Assembly (NCBI GenBank): GCA_023101725.1 | Contig: JALJCO010013385.1 | Span: 1 to 64,000 of the forward strand | Reading direction: 5' to 3' | Source of the DNA: Atherinomorus stipes | Lineage: Eukaryota > Chordata > Actinopteri > Atheriniformes > Atherinidae | DNA length: 64,000 nucleotides | Part shown: positions 32,700 to 44,370 of the stretch, in pieces | Layout: every line of letters starts with the position of its first letter | Numbering within the stretch: the first letter of the stretch is position 1 | Translations under genes and position numbers: made by a program | The notes under the pieces: model-generated | Databases searched by the model: none | What the model saw: only the letters and a program-made list of their open reading frames with translations | What the model was told of the DNA's origin: nothing

Positions 32700-34285
32700 A
32701 GACACGTGTGAAGCATATATGCAGCACATGTGAACCACATGAGAAACACATGTGAAACACGTGCAGCACATGTGAAGCACATATGAAACACATATGTGAA
32801 ACATGTGCAGCACATGTGAAGCATATATGCAGCATATATGCAGCATGTGAACCACATGTGAATCAGATGTGAAACACATGCAGCACATATGAAGCATATA
32901 TGCAGCACATGTGAAGCATATATGCAGCATGTGAACCACATGTGAACCAGATGTGAAACACATGCAGCACATGTGAAGCATATATGCAGCACATGTGAAC
33001 CATATGTGAAACACGTGCAGCACATGTGAAGCATATATGCAGCACATGTGAACCATATATGCAGCACATGTGAACCATATGTGAAGCACGTACAGCACAT
33101 GTGAAGCATATATGCAGCACATGTGAAGCATATATGCAGCACATGTGAACCAAATGTGAAACACGTGCAGCACATGTGAAGCATATATGCAGCATGTGAA
33201 CCACATGTGAACCAGATGTGAAACACATGCAGCACATGTGAAGCATATATGCAGCATGTGAACCACATGTGAACCAGATGTGAAACACATGCAGCACATG
33301 TGAAGCATATATGCAGCACATGTGAACCATATGTGAAACACGTGCAGCACATGTGAAGCATATATGCAGCACATGTGAAGCATATATGCAGCACATGTGA
33401 AGCATATGTGAAGCACGTGCAGCACATGTGAAGCATATAGCACATGTGAAGCATATATGCAGCACATGTGAAGCATATATGCAGCACATGTGAACCAAAT
33501 GTGAAACACGTGCAGCACATGTGAGGCATATATGCAGCATGTGAACCACATGTGAACCAGATGTGAAACACATGCACCACATGTGAAGCATATATGCAGC
33601 ACATGTGAAGCATATATGCAGCATGTGAACCACATGTGAACCAGATGTGAAACACATGCAGCACATGTGAAGCATATATGCAGCACATGTGAAGCATATA
33701 TGCAGCACATGTGAACCATATGTGAAGCACGTGCAGCACATGTGAAGCATATATGCAGCACATGTGAACCAAATGTGAAACACGTGCAGCACATGTGAAG
33801 CATATATGAAACACATATGTGAAACATGTGCAGCACATGTGAGTCACATGTGAAACACGTGCAGCACATGTGAAGCATATATGAAACACATATGTGAAAC
33901 ATGTTCAGCACATGTGAGTCACATGTGAAACACGTGCAGCACATGTGAACCACATGTGAAACACGTGCAGCACATGTGAAGCATATATGAAACACATATG
34001 TGAAACATGTGCAGCACATGTGAGTCACATGTGAAACACGTGCAGCACATGTGAAGCATATGTGAAACACATATGTGAAACATGTGCAGCACATGTGAGT
34101 CACATGTGAAACACGTGCAGCACATGTGAGCCACATGTGAAACACGTGCAGCACATGTGAAGCATATATGAAACACATATGTGAAATGTGTGCAGCACAT
34201 GTGAGTCACATGTGAAACACGTGCAGCACATGTGAAGCATATGTGAAACACATATGTGAAACACGTGCAGCACACGTGAAGCATA
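32700..34285. repeat. E-box-rich satellite (CACATGTGAA family)
   Basis: A long array built from about 9-nt words (CACATGTGAA, CATATGTGAA, CACGTGCAG, GCATATATG). The common higher-order spacings are 22 bp and 31 bp. All three minus-strand frames are open over most of it, giving Cys/His/Met-rich frames (for example HMCCTCFTYVFH) that are by-products of the repeat. Almost every word contains an E-box palindrome (CACGTG, CATATG, CACATG). The array ends about 170 bp from the stop codon of copy B. Confidence 0.95.
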
Positions 34286-34450
34286 TGTGCTGTAGATCAG
34301 ATGTGGAATGCATGTGTATTTTCTGTAAGAGCAGTCTGATGATGCTTCATAAACTCTGAGAGGAACTGAACAGCTGACTCAGCAGAACGACCCGTAATGA
34401 TCCATAATGATCTGGGAGACGTACTTTTCTTTTTTTTTTTTTTTTTACTC

Positions 34451-36049
34451 TTAAGCCTTTTTTTCAGCCGCTGTCAGTTTACTGTTCATATAATCCAGAG
34501 CAGCTCTGGTTCCTTCATCCATCCTCCCCTTCATCTCCTCCAGCTTCTGGACCTTCTCTGTGTCTCCGCTCTCCTTCATCTTCTCTATCAGGAAGTCAAA
34601 GTGGACATAAGTGGACACAGAATCCACCTCCAGGGCGATCTGCTCCAGTTTCTCAACATGTTGGTAGGCTTCATCCAGCAGCTTAGACTTTTCCAATGTC
34701 AGCTTCTTCATTTCAGCCTCAACATTCTGCAAGAGGGACATACTTCTTCTCCTGTTTTCATATTGCTCTTTTATATCTTGAAATGATTTCCTAACTTTCC
34801 TGGTCTTGGTCACATATCGCCAGTTTTCTTTCACATGACACACTGCAGGACACCTGTTGGTACAAACAGTGCAGCGGCGTCTTTTTATGACCTCACAGTG
34901 TCCTGCCCTCAAAGCCATTGTACATCCAGGATAGTGACAGGTCTCCTCACACATTTTACAGTTGACTGCTCCCTCGTAAAAAAACAACCACCTCCTCCCA
35001 CCATTGATACGTTCTTTAGCTTTGTACGCTTCATCCACTTCTACAGTGACTATCTGGTTCTTCTTCTTCTCTTCTTCTTGCATCTTCAGAGCTTCTTGAA
35101 TCTGTCTGACTTCCGTCTGTTTCTTTTCAGTCATCTGGATTCTGTCCTTCAGGTTCTGGATGCAGGCTGTCACGCTGATACGTTCATTCAGGACTTTGGT
35201 CGTTGTTATCAGTTTCTGGGTCCAGTTTTCCCCAGAAAGTCTGTAAACTGACTGAGTCCTCTCTGTGATATTCTGTCAGCATTTTCCAGAAGATCCTGGT
35301 CCTCCGTTCGGTCTTCATGCTTACAGTTGTTGAACAGGAAGTAAACGGGCTCACCCTTCTCATTTTTGGCACATTTGATTTTTGAATTTTCAAGAGCTTT
35401 TAGGACATTTTTAGGTCTGAGTCCATCGGAATGTGTGATGAGAGCTACAATGATTTTCTCCATGTTTTTTCCAAACAGAGACGTCACTGAATTATAGACA
35501 TATGACAGCCTGTCATAGACTCGATTATCACTCCCCTTCATCACCAGACCCACAGCATGAATTTCATGAACGCCATCATCTGATCTAAACAGGTCAAATA
35601 GTTTCTGACTGACCATGATGTCATGTTCGATTCCTCTGGTGTCTCCAAATCCAGGAGTATCAATGATGGTCAGAGAGTAGTGCAGAGTTTTACTCTTAAA
35701 CTCAAAGATGTGGTACACCATCACATCTGATGTCTGACTCTCTGTCTGACTCTCTAACTGACCTCTCTCCTCCTCCTCTACGATCTGAAACCAGACTCCA
35801 TCCTCCCAATCCACTCCCATGCTGTAGTTAAACAGAGCGTTGATCAGAGAAGATTTTCCTGCTCCTGTTTCTCCAACCAGTAAGATGGTTTTATTGGTTT
35901 TCTTCTCATCTTTTTCTCCAAAAGTCATTCTGGTCAGAGATCCAAACTTCTCTTTCTTTGTCCTCAGCTGGTAGACAGCAGGAGGTCCTGGTCTGATCAG
36001 AGTACTGGTGGAGAGGATGTCCGGGTATTTGAATGCGATGTAAGAGTTC
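34451..36049 (-). CDS. AIG1/septin-like GTPase with Cys-rich domain, copy B (last exon, one frame break)
   Basis: Paralogue of the gene at 20791-23045, same strand and architecture. A phase-2 acceptor (CTTCTTCTACAG then GAACTC) opens the exon at 36049. Order: P-loop GETGAGKS, DTPGFGDT, THSDG, then QIQEALKMQEEEKKKNQ, which goes straight to the Cys/His module (NCKMCEETCHYPGC, C..., CTVCTNRC) and the C-terminal helix (RMDEGTRAALDYM). The Lys/Glu heptad region of copy A is absent. Between the P and the L codons near 35213-35217 there are five bases where copy A has six. This one-base loss brings a stop at about 35209, after the GTPase domain. As read, only a GTPase-domain protein would be made. 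Whether this is a real pseudogene, a truncated but working GTPase, or a consensus error is open. No start exon is seen. Confidence 0.8.
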
Positions 36050-36070
36050 CTGTAGAAGAAGAAGAAAATA
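36050..36070 (-). promoter_or_regulatory. Splice acceptor of copy B
   Basis: The minus strand reads TTTTCTTCTTCTTCTACAG immediately before the exon. Phase and residue position match copy A (ten residues before the shared D). Confidence 0.75.
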
Positions 36071-36089
36071 TACACTTTTTCATTTCCTG

Positions 36090-37030
36090 ATTTTGAGGCT
36101 TTATTTTTTGACTTATTCTAAAGGGGGAAATATATTAAATGATTCTTAACAAATAAAATGACATGATATTGTAAAAGATAGGAAGTTGTCAGAGAGCTTA
36201 CAGATGCTCAGCCACCTGAAACAAACGCAGGATTACTGGAAACTGTGGAGGCAGCGTTGTGCAGTTTTAGGAATAGTGATTGCTGCTTTAGATCCACTTT
36301 CTATCTCATTGTTTTGTGATTTATGGCTTTTATGAGTACATTTCTGCCTATTTTACCGATTGTTTTTGTTAAAGGAACAGTCCACCCACAAAATTATGTA
36401 CCTTTATCTTCCACCTTCCCCTCATGGTGAGAAAGACTCTGCAGCACTTTTTTAATATCTCAAATGCAGCCGGCGATCAGGAAGGCTTCTCGTTTCCCCC
36501 CAACTTTCATATAATGGAGTTCACCGGGGTCCGAGCCAAAAAGGTCCATAAAAGTCCACAAAAACTTGTCAATATTCCTCTGTACTGCTCGTCCAATGTA
36601 ATCCAAGTGTCCTGAGTGGGTAGCGTCCAGAATTTACTGGAAACCATCATTTAGTAGATTTTTAGAGCCTAAACAGAGCCGATGCGCGTTCATGAAACTA
36701 CAGAAGCTGCGGCAGACGAGATCGCGCGTTCTCTTTTTTTTTTTTTTTTTTTTTTCTTTCTTTCTTTGTTTTATATCAACATCAATCCCTCTTGGATCCT
36801 CTTGTGTTTGTCCCAGTTTGTCTGCAGCTCTGTCGCTCTTAGCACAATGTAAACAGCTAATATCTTCTTCTACGGTTGCATTATCGGCAGAGTAGGCTCT
36901 GAATGCCAAGGCTTCCATTGTTTCGTGAACGCGCATTAGTGTGCTTCGTGGAAGTAAGATGTAGTACTGTGTAGCCTCTAAAAATCTAAATGATGTCATT
37001 TCAAGTAAATTCTGGATGTTAACCACTCAT
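36090..37030. other. Non-coding; possible DNA-transposon remnant
   Basis: GTTAAAGGAACAGTCCACCCA near 36370 resembles the start of a common fish non-autonomous transposon. A T/CTTT tract lies at 36734-36768. No partner end is certain and no gene is seen. Confidence 0.35.
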
Positions 37031-39085
37031 AGACTTGTAGTTCTCAAGACCAGTCTTGGTCTTAAGACTGATCTCAAGACTGCTTTTTTGTGGTCTTGGT
37101 CTTGTCATGGCCTCAGCAGTCTTTTCTGGGAGTGCTGGTGTAGAAAACATGGCACTACCGCATATACAACCCCATCCTGTCACAGATGAAGTTTATTGTA
37201 AATGAGTAATCACTGGGCCGCCCGCCCTCCCCCTTGTGGGCGCCCAGTCACAGAGCTTCTTGTGGAAAATTACTGATTTGATGAAAACAAAAACCTTTCT
37301 TGTTCTAGCAGCCTCGGGGGCATGAAGAAAGTTCCTGCTTTTTGCAGAGTATGTAACAAGGTTTAGGTCCTGGGGTTAGTCTTGACAGGTTTGCCACTGG
37401 CCTAGTTCGTCTACAGGTAGCAGCACGCCCCAGTCAGACAGTTCAACTGTGAAGGTGCATTCACACCAAGACAGTCAGAGGACTCTGTCTGATCCGGGAT
37501 TGGGGATTTTGCCAAAAATTCATACCTTTCTTTGGTCTGGTTCATGCTCAAACTGCAGTAACTGAAGTGAACAAAACCACCTGGTTAAACCACCATAGTT
37601 AAAACAACTGCTTGCTGGGGAGCGATACTCCCTAAGACAACCACTGATCAATGATGACATAGCAGAAAGAGGAAAAACAGGCTCCGTGATTGGCCGGTGG
37701 TGAAAGGAAAATCTTTCTGCTTCACATTATCATTCCATGTCTGTCCACAAGACAGACCTCGGCCTCTTTGAACATGTGCTGTTGGCTTTGTTTTTCCTCT
37801 TACCCAAACAATACTCTTCATCACTACCTTCTTGATGCTTTACCACGGTTGGCTTACATCACTTCCTCTTTGGTTCACTGGATAGTCTGTTTGCAAGTGA
37901 GACCCCCAGCTTTTCAGGAGGTCTTCTTTGGTGCATACCAGGATGTGATTGGTGTTCACACTGCACCAAATGAAGTGGACTATCTGTGGAAGTAGACCAA
38001 ACAGCTAGAGATCTATGAGAAGGCCTCTTTCTCGGTTTGTGATTGGGGCCAGAAAAACCCAAGGGCTCAAAAGCACTACTCACTGTGGAGGGAACTCCAT
38101 GGCAGGTAGAAGACATGATGCCAGGTAACATGTCTCTTGTATCTCCCACTGTAGATCCAAGCTACACTGAGTCGGTGCAGCTTCTTTGCTGAGGCCTGTC
38201 TTTGGTGGCTCCTGTACAGGTGGAGAGGCTTCCAACACTGCTCAACTGTTACAGACAAACTTGGAGTTGGAGGTTCGACCCAGCTGGTGCAGACTGTGTC
38301 TTGTAAGAAGTCGATGTCCTCTGCATCAGTCATTATAAACATAGACTGTCAGCCACATAGAAGAGCTGCTGTACACAGCCAATGTGTCGATTCCATGTCC
38401 TTGTGCAACCTCTGATAACTCTACTGCCACAGCTGGAGACGGGCTGTTCTCACAGGAATCTTGGGTAGTTCCTGTGGTCCTCTTGCACTAGGAAACACTT
38501 AAAAATAAGTTGTTTATCAGTGTCAGCTATGACTGCAATTTTTTCCTTCCTAAACCACTCCAAGACTCCAAGAAGTGCGGTATTCAAGTCAGGACCTGTG
38601 AGTGGAGCACTTTATCAAAAGAAAGGCCTTTTGCACTCGAGGCAAACACCACTCTGGATTTGCCCATGTTTGTGGGTGAAATGTGCCAAATGTTGATAGA
38701 TACCAACATTCTTCATCTTCTCCAAGTGGTGGTGCTATCACAGCTGGTCCTTTTTGAAATGTTTTTCCTATGCAGGCCACATACTGCTGTTGCTTCTCTG
38801 GATTTCTTGTGATACTTTGTTAGAACGATGCTCAGCTTGTTTTTGGTTGCTGAACAGGTATGGTCTTGATTGTATGAACAGGAGCAGAGATACCCAACTA
38901 TTTGACTCATTTCTGGATAGGTTTTTGTGCATTGGCTTAAAAAAGATCTCATCTTCAACAGAAGATGCCAGCTTGTTGTCAGGTTTGATGACACCTCCTC
39001 TGGTGCCTTGTTGGACTCTGCCTCTGGTGCCTTGTTGGACTCTGGGGTTCAGTCTTCTTCTTGATGAATCCTTTCTGTAATTATA
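37031..39085. other. No gene recognised
   Basis: Two kilobases of ordinary composition with only short frames on both strands (longest about 100-130 codons near 38510-39157). Probably old transposon sequence, but I cannot place it. Confidence 0.35.
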
Positions 39086-39089
39086 TGAA

Positions 39090-39843
39090 ACTTGCAGGGT
39101 TTTGGAAAAAGCATGGGGTTTCTCCCAAGCAGTGCTTTGTGGATTTGGAGAAGACATCTGACAAGGTCTCTTGATTTATCCTGTGGGTGGCAATATGGGA
39201 GCAGGTCTGCCAGGTCAGACCCGACAGGCCTAAACATGTGGTGAAGGTCTGCTGGGAACATCTGGCAGAGTCCCCTGTCAGGGAGAGCTTTAACTCCCAC
39301 CTCCGGGAGAGCTTCAACCATGTTCTGAGGGAGGCGGGGGGCATTTAGTCCAAATAGGCTGTGTTCCATGTCTCTTTTGCTGAAGCTCCTAGTCGGAACT
39401 GTGGCCGTTAAGTTGTCAGTGCCTGTCATGATGGTAACACCCAAACTCTTTGGTGGACACCAGTGATGAGAGATGCTGTCAAGCTGAAGGAGTTGGGCCT
39501 TCCTGGCCTGTGGGACTCCTGAGGCAGCTGACAGGTATCGGCAGGCTAAGTGGAGCGCAGCTCTGGCAGTCGCTGAGGCAAAAACTCGGACATTGGAGAA
39601 GTTCAGTGAGGCCATGGAGAACGACTTCCAGAAAGCTTTGAGGTGATTCTGGTCCACTATCAGGCGGCTCAAGAGGGGAAAGCAGTGCAGCGTCAGCACT
39701 GTGTACAGTGGGGATGGTGGGCTGCTGACCTCAACTCGGGACGTTGTGGTGGAGTGAATACTTCGAAGACCTCCTCAATCCTATCAGCATGTCTTCTGAT
39801 GAGGAAGCAGAGTTTTGGGACTCGGGTGGACTCTTCTGTGAAC
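39090..39843 (+). mobile_element. RTE/Rex-like LINE, left part of an interrupted copy
   Basis: Words in mixed frames: CFVDLEKTSDKVS-like segment near 39130 (an RT block), then, out of normal order, AESPVRESFNSHLRE (39260), FLACGTPEAADRYRQAK (39500) and FWSTIRRLKRGKQCS (39645). The element is therefore rearranged as well as frameshifted. It ends at an 8-bp duplicated target (39836-39843) where a MITE begins. Confidence 0.7.
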
Positions 39844-40079
39844 CAGTGTTAATTTTGACAGCAAACTTTAATTTAGTTTCATCGTAGTCTTTTGACTAAA
39901 ATGCTGTTTAACTTTGGTCATAATTTTGTCATCTTAATTCAATGAGTTTTAGTCGACGAAAATATCATATTATAGTCTACTAAAATTGTCGATTCAGTTG
40001 GCTAAAATATGGGGTAAAATGTTTGAATGTGTAACGCATTCAAAAAACAGATTTTATTTAATTTATTTACGTGTGTGTG

Positions 40080-40111
40080 TATGTATGTGTGTGTATGTGT
40101 GTGTTTTTATC

Positions 40112-40151
<40 letters not shown>
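40080..40151. repeat. TG and TA microsatellite
   Basis: GTGTGTATGTATGTGTG run changing into a TATATA run just before the Tc1 terminus. The TA-rich target is the expected Tc1 insertion site. Confidence 0.85.
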
Positions 40152-41002
40152 CACTGCCTGGCCAAAAAAAAAAAGTCACCACCTGGATTTAACTAAGCAA
40201 ATAGGTACGAGCCTCCTATTGGATAATTACTGCATGGGTGATTATCTTTCAGCTGGCAACAAGTTATTTAACCCCAACTGGTGCAATGACTTGCTTCTCA
40301 TTTCCTAAACAACCCTGTCGAAAGACACATCCGTGGTCATGGAAAAGATGTTAGTCTGTCTGAGGAGGGTCAAATCATTGGCATCAAGCAGAGAAAACAT
40401 CTAAGGAGATGCAGAAACTACTAAAACTGGGTTCAGAACAGTCCAACGCATTATTAAAAACTGGAAGGATAGTGGGGACTCATCATCTTCAAGGAAGAAA
40501 TGTGGCCGGAAAAAATCCTGAATGATCGTGATCGGCGATCACTTGAACGTGTGGTGAGATCAAATCGAAGAAAAACAACAGTAGAACTCAGGGCTATGTT
40601 TAATACTGAAAGTAAGAGCATTTCCACACGCACAATGCGAAGGGAACTCAAGGGATTGGGGCTGAACAGCTGTGTAGCCGTAAGAAAACCACTAATCAGT
40701 GAGGCTAACCGGAAAAAAAGGCTTCAATTTGCCAGGGAGCATAAAGATTGGACTGTGGAGCAATGGAAGAAGGTCATGTGGTCTGATGAGTCCAGATTTA
40801 GCCTGTTCCAGAGTGATGGGCGAATCAGGGTAAGAAGAGAGGCAGGTGAAGTGATGCAGCATCATGCCTAGTGCCTACTGTACAAGCCTTTGGGGGCAGT
40901 GTGATGATCTGGGGTTGCTGCAGTTGCTCAGGTCCAGGTTCAGCAACAGTATGAGCTCAGATAATGAGGTCAGATGATACATGAATATACTGAATGACCA
41001 GG
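40152..41002 (+). mobile_element. Tc1-type transposon, 3'-truncated
   Basis: The left terminus CACTGCCTGGCC plus an A run follows a TA target. The interior encodes a degenerate transposase. The text stops at about 41002, within the DDE domain region (IWGCCS...), so the right terminus is missing. Confidence 0.8.
40500..40871 (+). pseudogene. Tc1 transposase fragment
   Basis: A 123-codon frame containing part of the second helix-turn-helix (RTMRRELKGLGLNS, then REHKDWTVEQWKKVMWSDES). The segment WSDESRF carries the catalytic Asp of the DDE/D triad. The N-terminal paired-type DNA-binding part upstream is in broken frames, and after 40871 the frame changes and ends, so the second Asp and last Glu/Asp are lost. 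Normal Tc1 transposases are about 340 residues. This is a dead copy. Confidence 0.85.
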
Positions 41003-41118
41003 TTATTTTCTTTTGTTATAGTTTTGATCCCTGTGCGTTAGTTTTCGTCTAGTTCTCTTCATGAAAAATAGTTGACGAAGACTTTGACGAAAATTTTTCG
41101 TCAACAAAATGAACACTG

Positions 41119-41770
41119 CTGTCAACAGGGCTGAGGTTGCTGAGGTGGTTAAAAAGCTCCTTGGTGGCAGGTCCTTGGGGTAGACGAGATCCACCCAGAG
41201 TTCCTCAAGGCTTGCAACTGAGTGTGAAGCAGCTTGGATGAAACTCAGGACCTCCAAATCCAAGACCATGGTCCTCATCCAGAAAAGGGGGGAGTGTCCT
41301 CTCCTGGTCGGGGGGAGGTCCTGCCTCAGGTGGAGGAGTTCAGGTATCTCGGGGTCTTGTTCAGGAGTGAGGGAAGGATGGAGCGGGAGATGGACAGACG
41401 GATGGGTGCGGCATCTGCAGTGATGAAGACTCTGCATGGTGGTGAAGAAGGAGCTGAAGAAGGAGAAGCTCTGGATTTACCGTCCATCTACATTCCTACC
41501 CTCACCAACGGTCACCAGCTGTGGGACTTCACCAAAAGAACGAGATCGCGGGTACAAGCAGCCAAAATGAGTTTCCTCCGCAGGGAGGCCGGGCTCTCCC
41601 TTAGAGATAGGGGGAGGAGCTCGGTCATCCGGGAGGGGCCGCTGTAGAGCTGCTGCTCCTCCACATCTAGAGGAGCCAGATGAGGAGGCTCGGGCATCTG
41701 GTCAGGATGCCTCCTGGATGAGGTTTTCTGAGAACGTCTCACAGGGACATGGTGCCTCCAGGTACACTGG
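41119..41770 (+). mobile_element. RTE/Rex-like LINE, right part of the interrupted copy
   Basis: It resumes the LINE text (AEVAEVVKKLLGGRSLG-like) after the MITE and jumps by internal deletion over the catalytic RT core. It then gives LPQVEEFRYLGVLF, MEREMDRRMGAASAVMKTL and AAKMSFLRREAGLSLRDRGR. No FADD box is left. Inactive. Confidence 0.75.
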
Positions 41771-43080
41771 AGGGACCATGTCTCTCTTCTAGCCTGGAAA
41801 TTTCTTGAGATTCAAGGAAACTTGAAGAAGTGGCCAGGAAAGGGGAAGTCTGGATCTCTCTGCTGAGGAGGAGACGAAGCTTATAGAAGTTCTTGAGGTT
41901 GTGTGGCAGTGGTAGAAATTAATGTTTTCCTTTTGTCCTAACAGCACCATGACTTAAGAGGATGTGTCATTCCCTTAAGTTTGACCAGAGTTGCATGAAT
42001 TGTATGTATAAAATAAAGCTAATGAGGGAGATGCAATAAACATGGAATCAAAAAAATCATGTGGCAGTGGTGGAAGTTAATATTTGGCCCATCCTTATCT
42101 GAGCAGGCCCTTCCTGAGCAGGAATAAGGGTGCTGTGCCTGTTCCTAATGCATATATCTGCCTTTACAAGCAGTTTAATGGTGAAAATCTGGTTTTATGA
42201 ATCTGATTACCTGTTCAGGTAAAGCGTTTTCCATGGATGCAACCAGAACTAAATTCTCTCATAAATCAGCTCCTCCATGAAAATGGTTAATGTTATTCTT
42301 ATATTTTACATGCATGTCTTGCACAAAATGCTCTGAAATGTTTTGCCATGGCTCTCCTATTACTTTCTACGATTATGCTGCAATCGTGTGTGTTTGCGGT
42401 CGGCCGCTGAGTCAGCAGGCAGGAAGTCAGCAGACAGTCGAGCAGGGGGAGGAGCCAAGTCTGCAAGCAAGATGTGAGAAGCAGAAAGTCTGTGCTGGCA
42501 GGTCTTGTCTTAGATGAAAGAAGAGCAACATACCGAATGTGAAGGAGAGAAGCTAAAGTACCGACCCCAACCAGCTAGTTTTAATCCAACCATGTAAAAA
42601 TTAGTGTTGATAGTATTAGTACACACAAATAAATCAGTTTGTGGTCTGAACCGGTGAGACACCAGATGAGAGAATATGAAATGTGATCAGTATCTACTGA
42701 GCATCGGAAACACATGCCAGGTCGTTTAGTAAAAACCAGACCAGGACCCGGAGCAGTGGCTATTCTGACATGAGAACAAGGACCGAGCACAAAGAGTGGA
42801 GAGAAAACGGATTTCTGCAAGTTAAAATCATAAACAGTCCAGCAATCACAGCTGACATCTTCATAACTGGATAAAAGTTCACCATACTCACGTTTCCATG
42901 GTGATGAAAGCGAACAGCCCACGGTTTAAACAGGTGTCGGTATCTGAATAAAACAATGACACATTTTCATTTATCAGGAAAAGAAAAGCTATTTTTATAC
43001 TAAATCCCCTCAGACACGATACAGAATGAATACATGGAGCCACCACGTCCCAACGTAGCCATGGCAACATATGGAGAGTT
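41771..43080. other. No gene recognised
   Basis: Non-coding. TGTGGCAGTGGT..AA.TTAAT occurs twice (about 41900 and 42060), a short local duplication. Frames at 42290-42517 and 42581-42922 have no recognisable domain. Confidence 0.4.
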
Positions 43081-43084
43081 TGGC

Positions 43085-43606
43085 GTCTCCTTACCCTACA
43101 CTGTCAAACATAGAGGTACGAGACAGGAACATTTCTGTACCTGTAAGTACATTTTTTTACAAATGTTCTCTAAAAGTACAATATTGGTCTTTATGAGGCC
43201 AGAAGTACCTATATACTATGAAAAAGGCTCCAAAGTAATATTAAGTACACATTTGTACCATTCCAACCCTAAGGGTACCTGCAGCATTGAAACATGTGTG
43301 TATCTTGTACAATAACTATAAATAGCAGTACTTCTAAACAGTAGTATAATTATAGTTATTATATTATGATTTTCATAATAATCATAGTAATAATTATATG
43401 TATAATTATATATGTGTTTGGCCTAATATTTCTATAATAATTATTCATTTATTATTAGCATCTTTGATTGTTGTCATAATCTCTATTTTATTGACTTTTA
43501 TTCATCATCTTTAATTGGTTTAATTGTACTTTATTAACTCATACAGCCTGATAAGGTACAAAAATGGACCGTGAAGGTACAGAAATGTCTTTCAGAGAGA
43601 AGCAGA
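43085..43606. mobile_element. Dispersed MITE-like repeat, copy 1
   Basis: About 500 bp nearly identical to 49015-49680 (for example GGTCTTTATGAGGCCAGAAG and ATATGTGTTTGGCCTAATAT), in the same orientation. The AT-rich interior is non-coding. This copy lacks the right terminus. Confidence 0.7.
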
Positions 43607-44370
43607 TCATCTTTGAAGATGGTCGACGTGAAGTTAATATTGATGTGGAAAAGTACAGTATGATCTCGAGCACATGTTGGGATGCCGCTGCCACAGCTGC
43701 TGGATCAACAAGTATGTTGTTTGAATCATAAACTCTCTGCTTGTATAGTTCAGCAGAGCAGCAGGACTGCTGCCGACTGTACGCGTCTGTGTACACGCCA
43801 GTGTGTCCCTGGTGTTACGGCTGCAGCTCCAGCAGTTTACCAGCGGCTCCATGAGCCTCGGTGACATCGTGACTTGATGCATTTCACCAACTGCAGGATG
43901 CAGAAGTCTGTGGCTGATTTTTAACCAGAGAAAGCAAATCTCCTCGTTCTGACTTACAGTTTTAATTTAAATTTTTCATTTATTCTGATGTCTTTTAATG
44001 GCTCCGCCCCCTTTTGTCTGCCAGACTGCTGCAGCCAGATGTCTGGCCCTGCTCCCCCATGGTTTTCGTTCTGAAAACATGATCCAAACTCAGCCGTGAT
44101 CGTCTCTGCAGCTGCAGCTCCAAACTGGGAAGGTTTCACCAACACGGACAGAAATCCTCCTCTGAGTTTAAATTTCCACCAAAAAGACACTTTTACTGCT
44201 TGCTGACTCTAGTCAGAGCTGTCTCCGACATTATTATTATTATTTCTTTGACCCCCAGCTGGTGTCGCTCTTGTGTCTTGGCCCTGATGTTGGTTTTAAA
44301 AGTACTTTGAGAAACAGATTAATCAGGTCTAATAAAGACAAAAATGAAATCCGTCACACCTCATATTATT
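43607..44370. other. No gene recognised
   Basis: Short frames only; nothing structural seen. Confidence 0.4.

Larger units (their letters stand above)
39844..41118. mobile_element. hAT-type MITE (itself interrupted by Tc1)
   Basis: Termini CAGTGTTAATTTTG and CAAAATGAACACTG are inverted repeats. Immediately outside lie CTGTGAAC (39836-39843) and CTGTCAAC (41119-41126), an 8-bp target duplication with one mismatch, as hAT transposases make. The interior is AT-rich and non-coding (TTTAGTCGACGAAAAT and GACGAAAATTTTTCG arms) apart from the inserted Tc1 element. The LINE text on the two sides joins across it. Confidence 0.8.

Noticed and set aside
32625..34284. Cys/His-rich minus-strand frames up to 517 codons
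   Set aside because: All three frames of a satellite are open; peptide is a direct reading of the repeat.
39986..40308. Small frames near the TG/TA run
   Set aside because: Microsatellite translation inside a MITE.
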